Assembly: GCA_947499545.1 (NCBI GenBank)
Contig: CANMOZ010000016.1
Coordinates: 32,161-96,160 of the forward strand
Reading direction: 5' to 3'
Origin: an uncultured Saccharospirillaceae bacterium
Lineage (GTDB): Bacteria > Pseudomonadota > Gammaproteobacteria > Pseudomonadales > Oceanobacteraceae
DNA: 64,000 nucleotides
Shown here: positions 8,202-16,734 of the stretch, piece after piece
Layout: each line of letters begins with the position of its first letter
Position numbering within the stretch: the stretch's first letter is position 1
Translations under genes and position numbers: made by a program
Notes under the pieces: model-generated
What the model was told of the DNA's origin: nothing
Seen by the model: only the letters and a program-made list of their open reading frames with translations
Databases searched by the model: none

Positions 8202-10588
8202 AGTGGCAACACATGCTGACTATTCGTAGCAAGTTGATGCTGGCAGCGTTTCTCACTGCCACGCTTGCGGTAACCTTCACCAGCCTGGCATCCATCAGCT
8301 ACGATCAAAAGCGGGCACGAGAAGCTCTGTCTAATAAGCTTAAAGTGCTCAGTGGCGTCGTTGCCAATCGATCAACTGCGGCGGTTACCTTTGGCGATAA
8401 ACGCCAGGCTAGAGCCAATTTGCTGGCATTAAAAGCAGAGCCCGATATTGAACTCGCCTGTATTTATAACATTTATGGCGAGGTGTTTACCTCGCAAAGC
8501 TTTACCAAGCAACAAATTCCCTGCCCACCTTCCCCCAATCAAGAAGGCCATTTCTTTGACACTCGCTTTCGACTTAATCAAGCCATAAGAATTGATGACA
8601 GCGTTATTGGTTGGCTTTATGTAGAAGCCAGCCTAGGCAGCTTGGCTGAACGTGCAAAGCAGTACAGCTTTTTTAACGCACTGATCTTTGGAGCCGCATT
8701 ACTGTTTTCAGCAATTTTAGCAAGGTATTTACAACTGCTGGTCACCCGGCCTTTGGCGCATCTAGGGGATACATTAACGAACATCATTCGACAAAATGAT
8801 TACAGTTTGCGCGCAGTAAAAGAAAATGAAGATGAGCTAGGTGTACTGGTAGATGTAACCAACCAAATGCTGGATAAAATTGAATCGGATAATTTATCTT
8901 TAATGGCCAGTGAAGATAAGTTTCGACAACTGACGTCATTATCTCCAGTCGGTATTTTTCAAGTTGATGCGCAAAATAATCTGACATACGTCAACAGCCG
9001 TTGGTGTGAAATTACAGGGATGTCCGAAGAAGATGCATCGTTAGACCATTGGCTCGATTGTTTAACCAGTACGGATCGAAGAGCATTTTTACGTGCCTGG
9101 CAATACATGACCGTTAAACAAGAGGAAATGGCCCTAGAAGTGTCAATGGAAATTGGTGGGGTGACGCAGTATTTGTTTTGTGAAGCATCGCCGATGATTG
9201 GTGAAAATGAAGAGCTTCAAGGATATCTAGGAGCACTATTGGATATCTCTGAATTAAAGCAAGCTCAAATTCAAATGGAAAACCTTGCTCAGTTCGACCC
9301 GTTAACCGGGCTTGCAAATCGCCGGCAATTTCGCAGCAAATTGGATTCGGCATTGCGTGAGGCTATTGAACATGGGCATCCAATAGCCGTTTTATTTATG
9401 GATCTGGATCAATTCAAAAGAGTGAATGACAGTTTAGGACATGATGCTGGCGATCAGTTATTGGTTGCAGTTGCTAGGCGTTTGAAAGATTGCGTCACCA
9501 ATATGGATGTTGCCGCTAGGATTGGTGGTGATGAATTCACCGTATTGCTGAAACATATCGAGAACACTCACGATGTGCATTTAATCGCAGAAAGAATTTT
9601 AGCAAATTTGGCTAAACCCATTGATATAAGGGACATGGAAATTATAAATACCGTGAGTATGGGGATTACGTTGGCACCCAATGATGGCACCGATGTTAAT
9701 GAATTGATGCGAAATGCAGATGTTGCGATGTATCGTGCAAAAGAAAAAGGTCGCAATAACTATCAATTTTTCTCTGCCGATATGAATGCAGAAGTGGTTG
9801 AGAGCCTAACGATAGAACGTAAACTTCGAGCTGCGATTGAAGAAGACCAATTTATTGTTTATTTCCAACCCAAAATCAGAATTGATCGTGAAAAGCCTTA
9901 TGGCGCTGAGGCTTTGTTAAGGTGGCAGCCGCCTGATGGCGATATGATCCCTCCATTTCGGTTCATTCCTATAGCCGAGCAATCGGGGTTAATTGTTCCT
10001 ATTGGAGATCTTGTGTTTAGAAAATCATGCGAAACGCTTGTCAATTTATTAAACGAAGGTTTATGGCAAGAAGGTGCACGCATGGCCATTAATTTATCAG
10101 CCAAACAGTTTGAAGACCCTCAGTTGATGTCAACGATTAAGCGCATTTTATCGGATACGGGTTGTCCTGCTGAGTATCTTGAATGTGAAATAACAGAAAG
10201 TACATTGATGGAAAATCTTCAAGGCGCTATTGAAGTGATGAAATGCATAAAAGATTTAGGGTTGTCACTAGCCATTGATGATTTTGGTACAGGTTATTCC
10301 AGTTTGAGCTATTTAAAACGGTTGCCCATTGATATATTGAAAGTAGATCGTTCGTTTGTGATGGATATTCCAAAGGATGTGAGTGACATGGAAATCAGCG
10401 CAGCGGTCATTGCAATGGCCCATAAATTACACCTAAAAGTGGTTGCCGAAGGGGTTGAAACAAAAGAACAGCTAAGCTTCCTTAAAGCCAATCGTTGTGA
10501 GTATGCTCAAGGGTATTTCTTTTCCAAGCCTATCCCAGAAGATGAATTTATTCAGTATTTGAAAAGCGCACTCTCTAAAACAGGTTAA
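8198..10588 (+). CDS. YfiN-like membrane sensor with CHASE8-type, HAMP, PAS, GGDEF and EAL domains
   Basis: A 796-residue inner-membrane c-di-GMP enzyme. Order: membrane segment about 11-33; periplasmic CHASE8-like domain 40-135 (SGVVANRSTAAVTFGDKR is the YfiN-type signature); membrane segment about 153-175; HAMP 178-232; PAS 240-360; GGDEF about 365-525 with intact RIGGDEF near residue 441; EAL about 540-790 with intact E-A-L near 571 and DDFGTGYSS near 692. Both catalytic motifs are complete, so it may make or degrade c-di-GMP, or use one domain as a sensor. The upstream overlapping YfiR-like gene suggests periplasmic control. Unlike classical YfiN it has gained PAS and EAL domains. Confidence 0.9.
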   Translation: MKWQHMLTIRSKLMLAAFLTATLAVTFTSLASISYDQKRAREALSNKLKVLSGVVANRSTAAVTFGDKRQARANLLALKAEPDIELACIYNIYGEVFTSQSFTKQQIPCPPSPNQEGHFFDTRFRLNQAIRIDDSVIGWLYVEASLGSLAERAKQYSFFNALIFGAALLFSAILARYLQLLVTRPLAHLGDTLTNIIRQNDYSLRAVKENEDELGVLVDVTNQMLDKIESDNLSLMASEDKFRQLTSLSPVGIFQVDAQNNLTYVNSRWCEITGMSEEDASLDHWLDCLTSTDRRAFLRAWQYMTVKQEEMALEVSMEIGGVTQYLFCEASPMIGENEELQGYLGALLDISELKQAQIQMENLAQFDPLTGLANRRQFRSKLDSALREAIEHGHPIAVLFMDLDQFKRVNDSLGHDAGDQLLVAVARRLKDCVTNMDVAARIGGDEFTVLLKHIENTHDVHLIAERILANLAKPIDIRDMEIINTVSMGITLAPNDGTDVNELMRNADVAMYRAKEKGRNNYQFFSADMNAEVVESLTIERKLRAAIEEDQFIVYFQPKIRIDREKPYGAEALLRWQPPDGDMIPPFRFIPIAEQSGLIVPIGDLVFRKSCETLVNLLNEGLWQEGARMAINLSAKQFEDPQLMSTIKRILSDTGCPAEYLECEITESTLMENLQGAIEVMKCIKDLGLSLAIDDFGTGYSSLSYLKRLPIDILKVDRSFVMDIPKDVSDMEISAAVIAMAHKLHLKVVAEGVETKEQLSFLKANRCEYAQGYFFSKPIPEDEFIQYLKSALSKTG

Positions 10589-10607
10589 ACGTCTAAATAA
10601 AATGTTG

Positions 10608-11234
10608 TTAGCGATGTTCCCACCAAACGACTCTGCCCAATACTTCCAGTAATTTTTGCTCTTCAATATTCAGCATGTAATTTTTATAAGCTTCACCATT
10701 TGTGCGAACATTGATCTCACCCGTTGGCATGAACTGTAAACGACGAATAAGGGGAGCATCATGGATGCTAATGAGGTACAGACCGTCTCCGTGCTGAATC
10801 CCTGTGTCAATAATGATCCAAGCCCCGCGTTCAATACACAGTATTTCTGAGTCTAATGCTTGAAATGCGATGCAGCGATTGGGGTATCGACTGACGGTTG
10901 CTTGAAACCAGTGCGCTTCAAATTGAATGGGACATTGGGTATTGCTTTTGGACTCAGCATAGATAGGCACACGAATCATGGCATGTGGTTTAAAACCGAT
11001 TTCGTTTAAATTTCCTTGTCCTAGAAGCAGCCATTCCAGTGAGGTTTGATCTGGATATAAGTGCTGACACAGTTTTAGCATATTAGAAAGCGTCGTATCT
11101 TTGCCTCTAATGATTCGTGAGAGAGTGGATTGGCTCATCCCTGTGCGTCTTGAGAGTTCTGCTCCTCCGCCAGCGAGTTGCGCTAGGTGTCCGACTCTTC
11201 CAGAGAATGTGGTTAGGTCGTATTGAGTACTCAT
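10608..11234 (-). CDS. XRE-type regulator with degenerate S24 (LexA-like) domain
   Basis: A 208-residue transcription regulator. The N terminus (residues 10-65) has a helix-turn-helix ('ELSRRTGMSQSTLSRIIRGK'). Residues 85-208 match the S24/LexA-type C-terminal domain seen in phage repressors and host regulators. Ser129 stands in the nucleophile position (DSE instead of DSM), but the general-base lysine is replaced by Arg164 (LIRRLQ instead of LVKRLQ), so RecA-stimulated self-cleavage is unlikely. It lies alone, convergent with the GGDEF/EAL gene (19-base gap) and divergent from the solute-binding protein. I see no phage genes around it, so I read it as a chromosomal regulator. Confidence 0.8.
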   Translation of the reverse strand: MSTQYDLTTFSGRVGHLAQLAGGGAELSRRTGMSQSTLSRIIRGKDTTLSNMLKLCQHLYPDQTSLEWLLLGQGNLNEIGFKPHAMIRVPIYAESKSNTQCPIQFEAHWFQATVSRYPNRCIAFQALDSEILCIERGAWIIIDTGIQHGDGLYLISIHDAPLIRRLQFMPTGEINVRTNGEAYKNYMLNIEEQKLLEVLGRVVWWEHR

Positions 11235-11441
11235 CTATGCATACTCTCAGTCATCTTTACCTTACAGTATTGCCTATAAGAGACTGACAAATGTCTTTAT
11301 GCATCAAACAAATGCGTTAATGCTAGAATATGAAATTAGTTAGAACAAAACGTTATAGTATTGGTTCTTTTTGTAGCCACTGCCGAATTTCCTTTCACTA
11401 CAATCTAATAGATAAATCCTTATATAAAATTGGGAGCGCTA

Positions 11442-12260
11442 ATGGATCCACTGAAGCGGATTTCCCCCTTTTCATGTTTAGCTTGTTTATTTCTATGTTT
11501 CAGTGCTTGGGTAGGTGCGGTGGAGAAGAATGTTCAAATATGCATTGGGGATGGAAGTGAATGGGCCCCTTTTACCTACTGGGAAAGAACCGCAGAAGGG
11601 GAAATTAATAAGGATAAGTTGATTGGTAGCGCGACTGAACTTGTAATCGCAGCCTTGAAGGAACTGGGTTATCAACACAGTATTCGTTATATGCCGTGGG
11701 CCAGAGTTCAAGCTGTTATGGCGGATTATAGCGAAAATCCAATTTGTGATATGTCATGGGATGCCAGTTTTAAAGAAGAGCGATTCAAAAAATATTATTA
11801 CTCCATTCCTTTGTACAGAACCCATCTAGGGGTTTTTTATTCCAAAAAGAAGTTTAACTTTGGCCCGCCCATTCATCATTTGGAAGACCTAAAACATTTT
11901 GAACTGTGCGGTGTTGCTGGGTTTAATTACGATCGGTTTAAATTGGGTGATAACATTGTCAGGGTAAACAAGGTTGAACAGGTTTTAAAGCTCATTGATG
12001 GCCAACGCTGTGATCTTTTTCCAAGTGAAATTGAAACCATCTATGGTGGAGTATCGGTTGGTGCATTTACTCTTTCGCAAGATATTCAAAGTATGCGTCT
12101 GCCTGGATTATTTAAAACCTTTTACGCTATTCTTTCGAAGCAATCTCCTTTAGTAAAAGAGCTTATTGTGCCTTTCAACCAAACACTGATTCGGTTGCAA
12201 GCGATTGGAGAAACCGAAAGAATTTTCAAGAAATATTTACCAGGTGGCACGGGGTTGTAA
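11442..12260 (+). CDS. Orphan periplasmic solute-binding protein, SBP_bac_3-like (1 of 3)
   Basis: A 272-residue exported protein with the type-3 solute-binding fold of polar amino-acid receptors, with no permease or ATPase gene nearby. A signal peptide occupies about residues 1-29 (ends VGA-VEKN). Features include 'GDGSEWAPFTYWER', 'GSATELVIAALKELGY' and 'PWARVQAVMADY', the pattern seen in many stand-alone members of this fold in marine gammaproteobacteria. The ligand cannot be told. The start at ATG 11442 has GGGAG 5 bases upstream; the TTG at 11430 lacks a site. A small gene follows after 8 bases and may be cotranscribed. Confidence 0.75.
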   Translation: MDPLKRISPFSCLACLFLCFSAWVGAVEKNVQICIGDGSEWAPFTYWERTAEGEINKDKLIGSATELVIAALKELGYQHSIRYMPWARVQAVMADYSENPICDMSWDASFKEERFKKYYYSIPLYRTHLGVFYSKKKFNFGPPIHHLEDLKHFELCGVAGFNYDRFKLGDNIVRVNKVEQVLKLIDGQRCDLFPSEIETIYGGVSVGAFTLSQDIQSMRLPGLFKTFYAILSKQSPLVKELIVPFNQTLIRLQAIGETERIFKKYLPGGTGL

Positions 12261-12268
12261 AAAGGATC

Positions 12269-12514
12269 ATGAGTTTAGCCAGCATTTATTTAAAGCCAGG
12301 AGAAATACTGCTTGTGCATCTGCAGGGTGACCATCAAACACCAAACGGCCCTAAACCCGTCGTTCTAGCAGCAAAAGCCATTAAACAGGCTTTTGTATCG
12401 GTTGGTGGAGAAACCATTATGGAGCTTATTCTGGCAGGCAAACATAAAAACGAAAAAAGCGTTTATCTACCTTTAAGTTCAGTGTTGTACATGGAAAAAG
12501 TAGAGCGTTCTTAA
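12269..12514 (+). CDS. Small hypothetical protein
   Basis: An 81-residue soluble protein with no signal peptide and no cysteines. It alternates short hydrophobic strands ('EILLVHLQG', 'PVVLAAKAI', 'TIMELILAG', 'VYLPLSSVLYM'), which suggests a small beta-rich fold. It has an aaagga ribosome site and begins 8 bases after the solute-binding protein gene, which supports a real, cotranscribed gene. Family and function unknown. Confidence 0.55.
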   Translation: MSLASIYLKPGEILLVHLQGDHQTPNGPKPVVLAAKAIKQAFVSVGGETIMELILAGKHKNEKSVYLPLSSVLYMEKVERS

Positions 12515-12526
12515 CCTGTCTATCTT

Positions 12527-13090
12527 TTAATAGCGCACTTGCATGATGACGCCATATCCTTGGTTAGAAGATGCAACGGCGAAATCGAATTGAGTCTTTT
12601 GCGCATCGCTTTCTGAATATTGATTCCACATTAATTTGGCAGCCGTTTTCATCGCTGCTTTGACTGCTATGGAGCCTGATAAGCTGAAAGTCGCTTTATC
12701 GGAAGCGAAGAGGTCAGGTGTATTTCGGTTTGTGTGTCGTGATTCGAAATGAGCATGACCGTCTAAATGAAAGCCCTCGTTATCCACTTGAGATACCTTG
12801 GTATACTTATATTCCTCACAATCCTCGATGCTTATGTCTTGTGCATAGGCGGCTGAGGGAGCGCTGATAATGGCCGCTAAAGCAGCATACCAGCGTAGAC
12901 ACTTTTGCCTTTTTAAACATTGATTCAGTTGACGCTGACTAACAAGCTTCATGTCAATCAAAACCTGTCCTAGCGGCTTGGGTGGGGAAGCCTCTCTTTG
13001 TTTTAAAACGGCGGCAGACAATTGCTCTTCAGAGATAACCCCTTTGCACACAAGTATGGCGCCCAGCCTGTAAGGTATGTTGTCGTTCAT
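12527..13090 (-). CDS. Membrane-tethered MshEN-like (GspE N-terminal) domain protein, putative c-di-GMP binder
   Basis: A 187-residue protein. Residues 8-31 and 39-62 are two 24-residue repeats of the MshEN type (RLG..LV..G.IS..QL......Q, then PLG..LI...LVS..QL......Q), the module that binds c-di-GMP at the N terminus of type II secretion/MshE ATPases. No ATPase follows. Instead there is a hydrophobic segment at about 66-84 ending in an AYA-Q signal-peptidase-like site, then a 100-residue polar domain of unknown family that would be periplasmic. The ATG at 13090 has an aggggg ribosome site; the longer frame to 13201 does not. The first arginine of repeat 2 is proline. c-di-GMP binding is inference. 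Confidence 0.65.
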   Translation of the reverse strand: MNDNIPYRLGAILVCKGVISEEQLSAAVLKQREASPPKPLGQVLIDMKLVSQRQLNQCLKRQKCLRWYAALAAIISAPSAAYAQDISIEDCEEYKYTKVSQVDNEGFHLDGHAHFESRHTNRNTPDLFASDKATFSLSGSIAVKAAMKTAAKLMWNQYSESDAQKTQFDFAVASSNQGYGVIMQVRY

Positions 13091-13280
13091 AAAGCCCCCT
13101 GAGAGACATAAAGCGTCAATCCAAATATAGTCCGTAACCTTTGGAAAGCAATTGCTGCAAAGCGAATCCTTTCTAAACCTCAGGTAAAAAGAGGTGAGCA
13201 CTTGTCAACTTGCGTATCAATGCGTGCCACAATATTTGCATTGCCTTACCCCAAATGAACGAGCAACCCACGAGGTGCTT

Positions 13281-14090
13281 ATGAAGTACGGGGTGTTTTT
13301 ACCAGTATCAGCCTTGGCAGCCATCAAAGAGTATCGGTTACCTGTTTCAAAAACCGACGGTCTTGCTGATCCTTTCTTGAATGCGCCAAGCGAATGTCGA
13401 CTGACTGGGGCTGGTGGCATTAGTGAAGACGAGTATCATGCCTTGCTAGCCGATCAATATGAGGCACTGCCTGAGCATCTACGTGGGTTTATTAATTTTG
13501 ATTACTTTTGCCAACAAGCGGAAAGTAAGAAGGCTGAAATCCAAGCAAACCATCAAGCAGCCCAACGCTGGCCACCGGTGGATAGGAAACGATACTCCGC
13601 TTTAGGCGTAATACGGTTATTTGAGCTTCATGAAAACATGGAATGGCCATGGGTGTTGCCAGGTAAAGGGCATCAATACATGATGCTGGTTCTTGAGCTA
13701 GATGATGCTCGTGTAGAACAGTGGCTGCGGGGGCAGCCCTATAAATGGGGATCGGTTTCTTATTCGACATCGCGTCCTAAAACCGATGCCAATCTTGAGT
13801 TTAAGCACCTGTTTTATCAACCGGAAAGCATGGCCATGCTGCGAGAATGGCGCATCGTTATTCCTTGGAGCATTGCCAGAGAAGGCCTTGCATTACCTGT
13901 TGATGCGTTCAAAGAGATGCACTTTGGTGCGTTATTTGACTTAGCTAAACGCCAAGCCTTTCAGCGTTACTGCCATTTCGATCAGCATTTCCGCCACATT
14001 CCTTTGTATCAAGCGGTTGTTCAGCGAGAGCAATTCTGCGTCCGCTCTCAGCCTTTGGATGCAGAATTGATGATGGCCGATAAAGCTTGA
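13281..14090 (+). CDS. DUF2971-like hypothetical protein
   Basis: A 269-residue cytoplasmic protein. The layout suggests distant relation to the DUF2971 family: 'EYRLP...LADPFLNAPSE' near the start (compare K-Y-R...N-D-P-F-D), a 'YSALGVIRLFELHENMEWPWV' segment in the place of the S-x-x-x-x-L-M-W-S-H-Y stretch, and 'KHLFYQPESMAMLREWRIVI' matching the K...W..E.EWR motif. Biochemical role unknown. ATG 13281 has gagg 5 bases upstream; an earlier GTG at 13194 would add 29 Cys-containing residues and cannot be excluded. The 3' end overlaps the convergent trmH by 43 bases. Confidence 0.6.
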   Translation: MKYGVFLPVSALAAIKEYRLPVSKTDGLADPFLNAPSECRLTGAGGISEDEYHALLADQYEALPEHLRGFINFDYFCQQAESKKAEIQANHQAAQRWPPVDRKRYSALGVIRLFELHENMEWPWVLPGKGHQYMMLVLELDDARVEQWLRGQPYKWGSVSYSTSRPKTDANLEFKHLFYQPESMAMLREWRIVIPWSIAREGLALPVDAFKEMHFGALFDLAKRQAFQRYCHFDQHFRHIPLYQAVVQREQFCVRSQPLDAELMMADKA

Positions 14091-14740
14091 GGATCAAGCA
14101 CCTCACCGTCTTCTTCCTTTAATTCCGGGTAGGGGAGTTGGTAACGCTTACAATATCTGGCTAGCTTGGGGTGTGCCCACTCAAACAACAGCCGATGGTA
14201 GGTGACGGGGTCTAGCTTGGGCTGTTCGTATAAACCCCTGGCTTCGCGTTGTCGCTGCGCTTCGCTTAAGATGATGGCGCAAGCAACGGATACATTGTAA
14301 GACTCCACCATGCCTAACATGGGGACCACTATATGCTTGTCCGCCAAAGCCGCTCCTATTGGGCTGACGCCTTCCAATTCGGAGCCCATCAGAAGAGCTG
14401 TAGGTTGGGTAAAGTCTATTGTTCGATAATCAACGGCTTCATCCGAAAGGTGGGCAGCCAACACTTGAAACCCTTGTGCTTTTTGAGACTCTATACATTC
14501 TTCAAGCGTTGGGTGGGTTTTAACGCCGACCCAGCGATGGCTTCCCCCGGCGGTACCTCGATATATACGATACAGTTCACCTGGCCATACAGCATGGATA
14601 TTTGGAATGCCAACGGCATCGCAGGTCCGCAAAATAGCCGAGAAGTTGTGCGGTTTGTGGACATCATCAGTGATGACGGTTAAATCAGGCTGGCGTTTAT
14701 CAAGAACGGCTCGAATTCGGGCGTATCGTTCAGGGGTCAT
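14048..14740 (-). CDS. trmH: tRNA (guanosine-18-2'-O)-methyltransferase TrmH
   Basis: A SPOUT-class enzyme that methylates the ribose of G18 in the tRNA D-loop using S-adenosylmethionine; 230 residues from the ATG at 14740. It matches E. coli TrmH from the first residues (MTPERYARIRAVLDKRQPDL). The three SPOUT motifs are present: 'VHKPHNFSAILRTCDAVGI' (motif 1), 'ALLMGSELEGVS' (motif 2) and 'VPMLGMVESYNVSVACAIIL' (motif 3, the trefoil knot). The C-terminal extension 'ARYCKRYQLPYP' is also typical. A longer frame to 14812 exists, but the added residues are not family-like. Confidence 0.92.
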   Translation of the reverse strand: MTPERYARIRAVLDKRQPDLTVITDDVHKPHNFSAILRTCDAVGIPNIHAVWPGELYRIYRGTAGGSHRWVGVKTHPTLEECIESQKAQGFQVLAAHLSDEAVDYRTIDFTQPTALLMGSELEGVSPIGAALADKHIVVPMLGMVESYNVSVACAIILSEAQRQREARGLYEQPKLDPVTYHRLLFEWAHPKLARYCKRYQLPYPELKEEDGEVLDPQALSAIINSASKG

Positions 14741-14908
14741 GGAGGAACTCTGTGGATATAAAAGGCCACTATGATACCTTAGCAGGGGCGAATTCAAAGC
14801 CAATGAGTGCAAATTTTGTCTTTCGTTGATTCTATGTGAGTGGATGCTTAGAGGTTGATAGGCATCCCCAATCCACGTTTTATTGAATCTGAAGTGTTAG
14901 AGGTTGAT

Positions 14909-15643
14909 ATGTTTAAGGGCAATCCCGTTTACCCAATCAAGGCATTGATTGAAGCGGTCGGCTTGGTGTGGGCACCTGGAATTAAGCGATACGTTTGGGC
15001 TCCTTTCATCATTAATATAGGGCTGTTCGTATCACTGCTGTATGTGCTTCTGTCGAGTTTGAGTGGCTGGGTCGATGCCTTATTAGGTGAAGGCACTTGG
15101 CTTGAGTATTTGTACTATCTCATTATGCCCATTGCCTTTTTATTGTTGTTGAGCGCTTCTGCTTTTACTTTCAACTGGATAGCAACCGTCATAGCCTCAC
15201 CCTTCTGTGGATTTCTTTCAGAGCAGGTTGCCGAAAAGTACTGTGGCAAACCCAAGTTAAGCCCAGAACCAACCTTGGCTGAAGTGACGAAAAGGGCTCT
15301 CAATCGTGAGCTTGAGAAAATGGCTCACTATTTACCCAGAATATTGTTGCTGTTCGCCCTGTCTTTTGTCCCTGTGATTAATCTACTGGTTCCAATTATA
15401 TGGACGTTCTTTGGTGCCTGGATGTTGGCTGTGCAATACCTGGATATGCCAGCCGATAACCGCGGCCATAGCTTTAAAGACTTTATAGAAGAACTCAAAC
15501 AACAGCCGCTTACGGTGTATGCATTCGGTGGGGCGCTGTTGGGACTGTTAATGATTCCTATCCTGAATTTTTTCATCATCCCGATCGCCGTGATTGCTGC
15601 AACCCTGATCTGGGAGAGACGCTGGGAAGGTGTGAGGGCATAA
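14909..15643 (+). CDS. cysZ: Sulfate transporter CysZ
   Basis: An inner-membrane sulfate permease feeding cysteine biosynthesis, 244 residues. It has four strongly hydrophobic stretches (about residues 30-50, 70-100, 145-175, 200-235) and the family segments 'GLVWAPGIKRYVWAPFIINI', 'IATVIASPFCGFLSEQVAEK' and 'YLDMPADNRGHSF'. Many family members carry this P-x-D-N-x motif. The ATG at 14909 is preceded by agagg; the earlier frame start at 14855 adds residues not seen in the family. It is transcribed divergently from trmH as a single gene. Confidence 0.9.
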   Translation: MFKGNPVYPIKALIEAVGLVWAPGIKRYVWAPFIINIGLFVSLLYVLLSSLSGWVDALLGEGTWLEYLYYLIMPIAFLLLLSASAFTFNWIATVIASPFCGFLSEQVAEKYCGKPKLSPEPTLAEVTKRALNRELEKMAHYLPRILLLFALSFVPVINLLVPIIWTFFGAWMLAVQYLDMPADNRGHSFKDFIEELKQQPLTVYAFGGALLGLLMIPILNFFIIPIAVIAATLIWERRWEGVRA

Positions 15644-15741
15644 GGCTCAACCAATATTGGATTTATGCATGTTGGTGCTTACATGAGGCCTTTTAAGACA
15701 GCTTTGGCTAAGCTTTAGGGGTAGGTCAAAGAGAGAGCCTC

Positions 15742-16734
15742 ATGTCTGCACTGAGTGTACTGATCGTTGATGACGCGAGCTTCATTCGGGATCTCATAAA
15801 AAAAGTACTGAGAGCCAACTTCCCTAAATGGAAAGTCGAAGAAGCCGAAGATGGCCGTAAGGCCATGGCTTCACTGAAAACTCGATCTTTTGATATGGTG
15901 CTGTGCGATTGGGAAATGCCTGAGATGAGTGGTCTCGAGCTATTGCAATGGATGCGTGAGAGTGAAGACCATAAATCCATTCCATTCGTGATGATTACCA
16001 GTCGCAGCGATCGTAAGCATGTCGTGTATGCTGTTCAGGAAGGCGTTAACGAGTACATCGGTAAACCCTTCAATAACGAGCAGCTTCTCACCAAGCTCAA
16101 TAAAGTGTTACAGCGATACTTCAAAGGAGTGGCATCGGCGACCCCTGGTGGTGCTGGCGGTATGAACGACTCTGCCAGTGTATTAGCAAGCGCTTTTGGC
16201 GGTGGAACTCCGGCAGCGAGTCCAAAAAAGAAAGCCCCCGCTGCTGGGCACGACCCCGGTGGTTTGTTGATGGGAGCTTTTGGCGCTGCGCCTGCGGTTG
16301 AAAAAGCAGCCAAACCCGCGAAGGCGAGTGCTAGCAAAAAGAAAAATGCGGACAAATCCCCCAAAGATAAAAAAGCTTCTCCAGCGGATGACAACAAAAG
16401 AAGTAAGCCAAAAAGTGTTGCCACCGCACAGTTACGCCTCAGCAGTGGATTAACCACGAAATGCATCATCAAAGATTTGGATTTAAATTCTTTGCACGGC
16501 GTTATTCGGCGAGAAGATCAGCTGCCTGAAATTTGCGAGCAAGCTGTATTGGATTTAACCAAGACGGTTGATGATGGAGACGATATCGTTGCTCGAATCA
16601 ATGGGTTTATAGCCAGTTTGAAAGCCATGGACAATAAATTAGATGCCGATTGGATTGATTTCGAAATTGTGTATGTCGATAAAGACCCTGAGAAGCAAGC
16701 TCAATTAACTAAATACATTGAGCTTACCTGTTAA
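15742..16734 (+). CDS. Response regulator with receiver domain, Ala/Lys-rich linker and PilZ-like C-terminal domain
   Basis: A 330-residue stand-alone regulator. The receiver domain (residues 4-125) has the acid pocket Asp10/Asp11, phosphoacceptor Asp56 (LCDWEMP), Thr86 region (VMITSRSD) and Lys108 (IGKPF). A low-complexity Ala/Gly/Lys/Pro linker follows (about 130-225). Residues 225-330 look PilZ-like ('IIKDLDLNSLHGVIRRED' in place of the D-x-S-x-x-G loop), but the R-x-x-x-R c-di-GMP motif is not evident, so nucleotide binding is doubtful. A gagag site precedes the ATG. No cognate histidine kinase is adjacent. Confidence 0.8.
   Translation: MSALSVLIVDDASFIRDLIKKVLRANFPKWKVEEAEDGRKAMASLKTRSFDMVLCDWEMPEMSGLELLQWMRESEDHKSIPFVMITSRSDRKHVVYAVQEGVNEYIGKPFNNEQLLTKLNKVLQRYFKGVASATPGGAGGMNDSASVLASAFGGGTPAASPKKKAPAAGHDPGGLLMGAFGAAPAVEKAAKPAKASASKKKNADKSPKDKKASPADDNKRSKPKSVATAQLRLSSGLTTKCIIKDLDLNSLHGVIRREDQLPEICEQAVLDLTKTVDDGDDIVARINGFIASLKAMDNKLDADWIDFEIVYVDKDPEKQAQLTKYIELTC

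Noticed and set aside
10608-11234. Prophage or genomic island suggested by the S24-type repressor
   Set aside because: No integrase, structural, lysis or attachment-site features are nearby; the flanks are ordinary chromosomal genes.
16035-16472. 145-codon minus-strand ORF inside the REC-PilZ gene
   Set aside because: It is the antisense of the Ala/Gly/Lys-rich linker, where GC-rich codons suppress stops on the other strand; no ribosome site.
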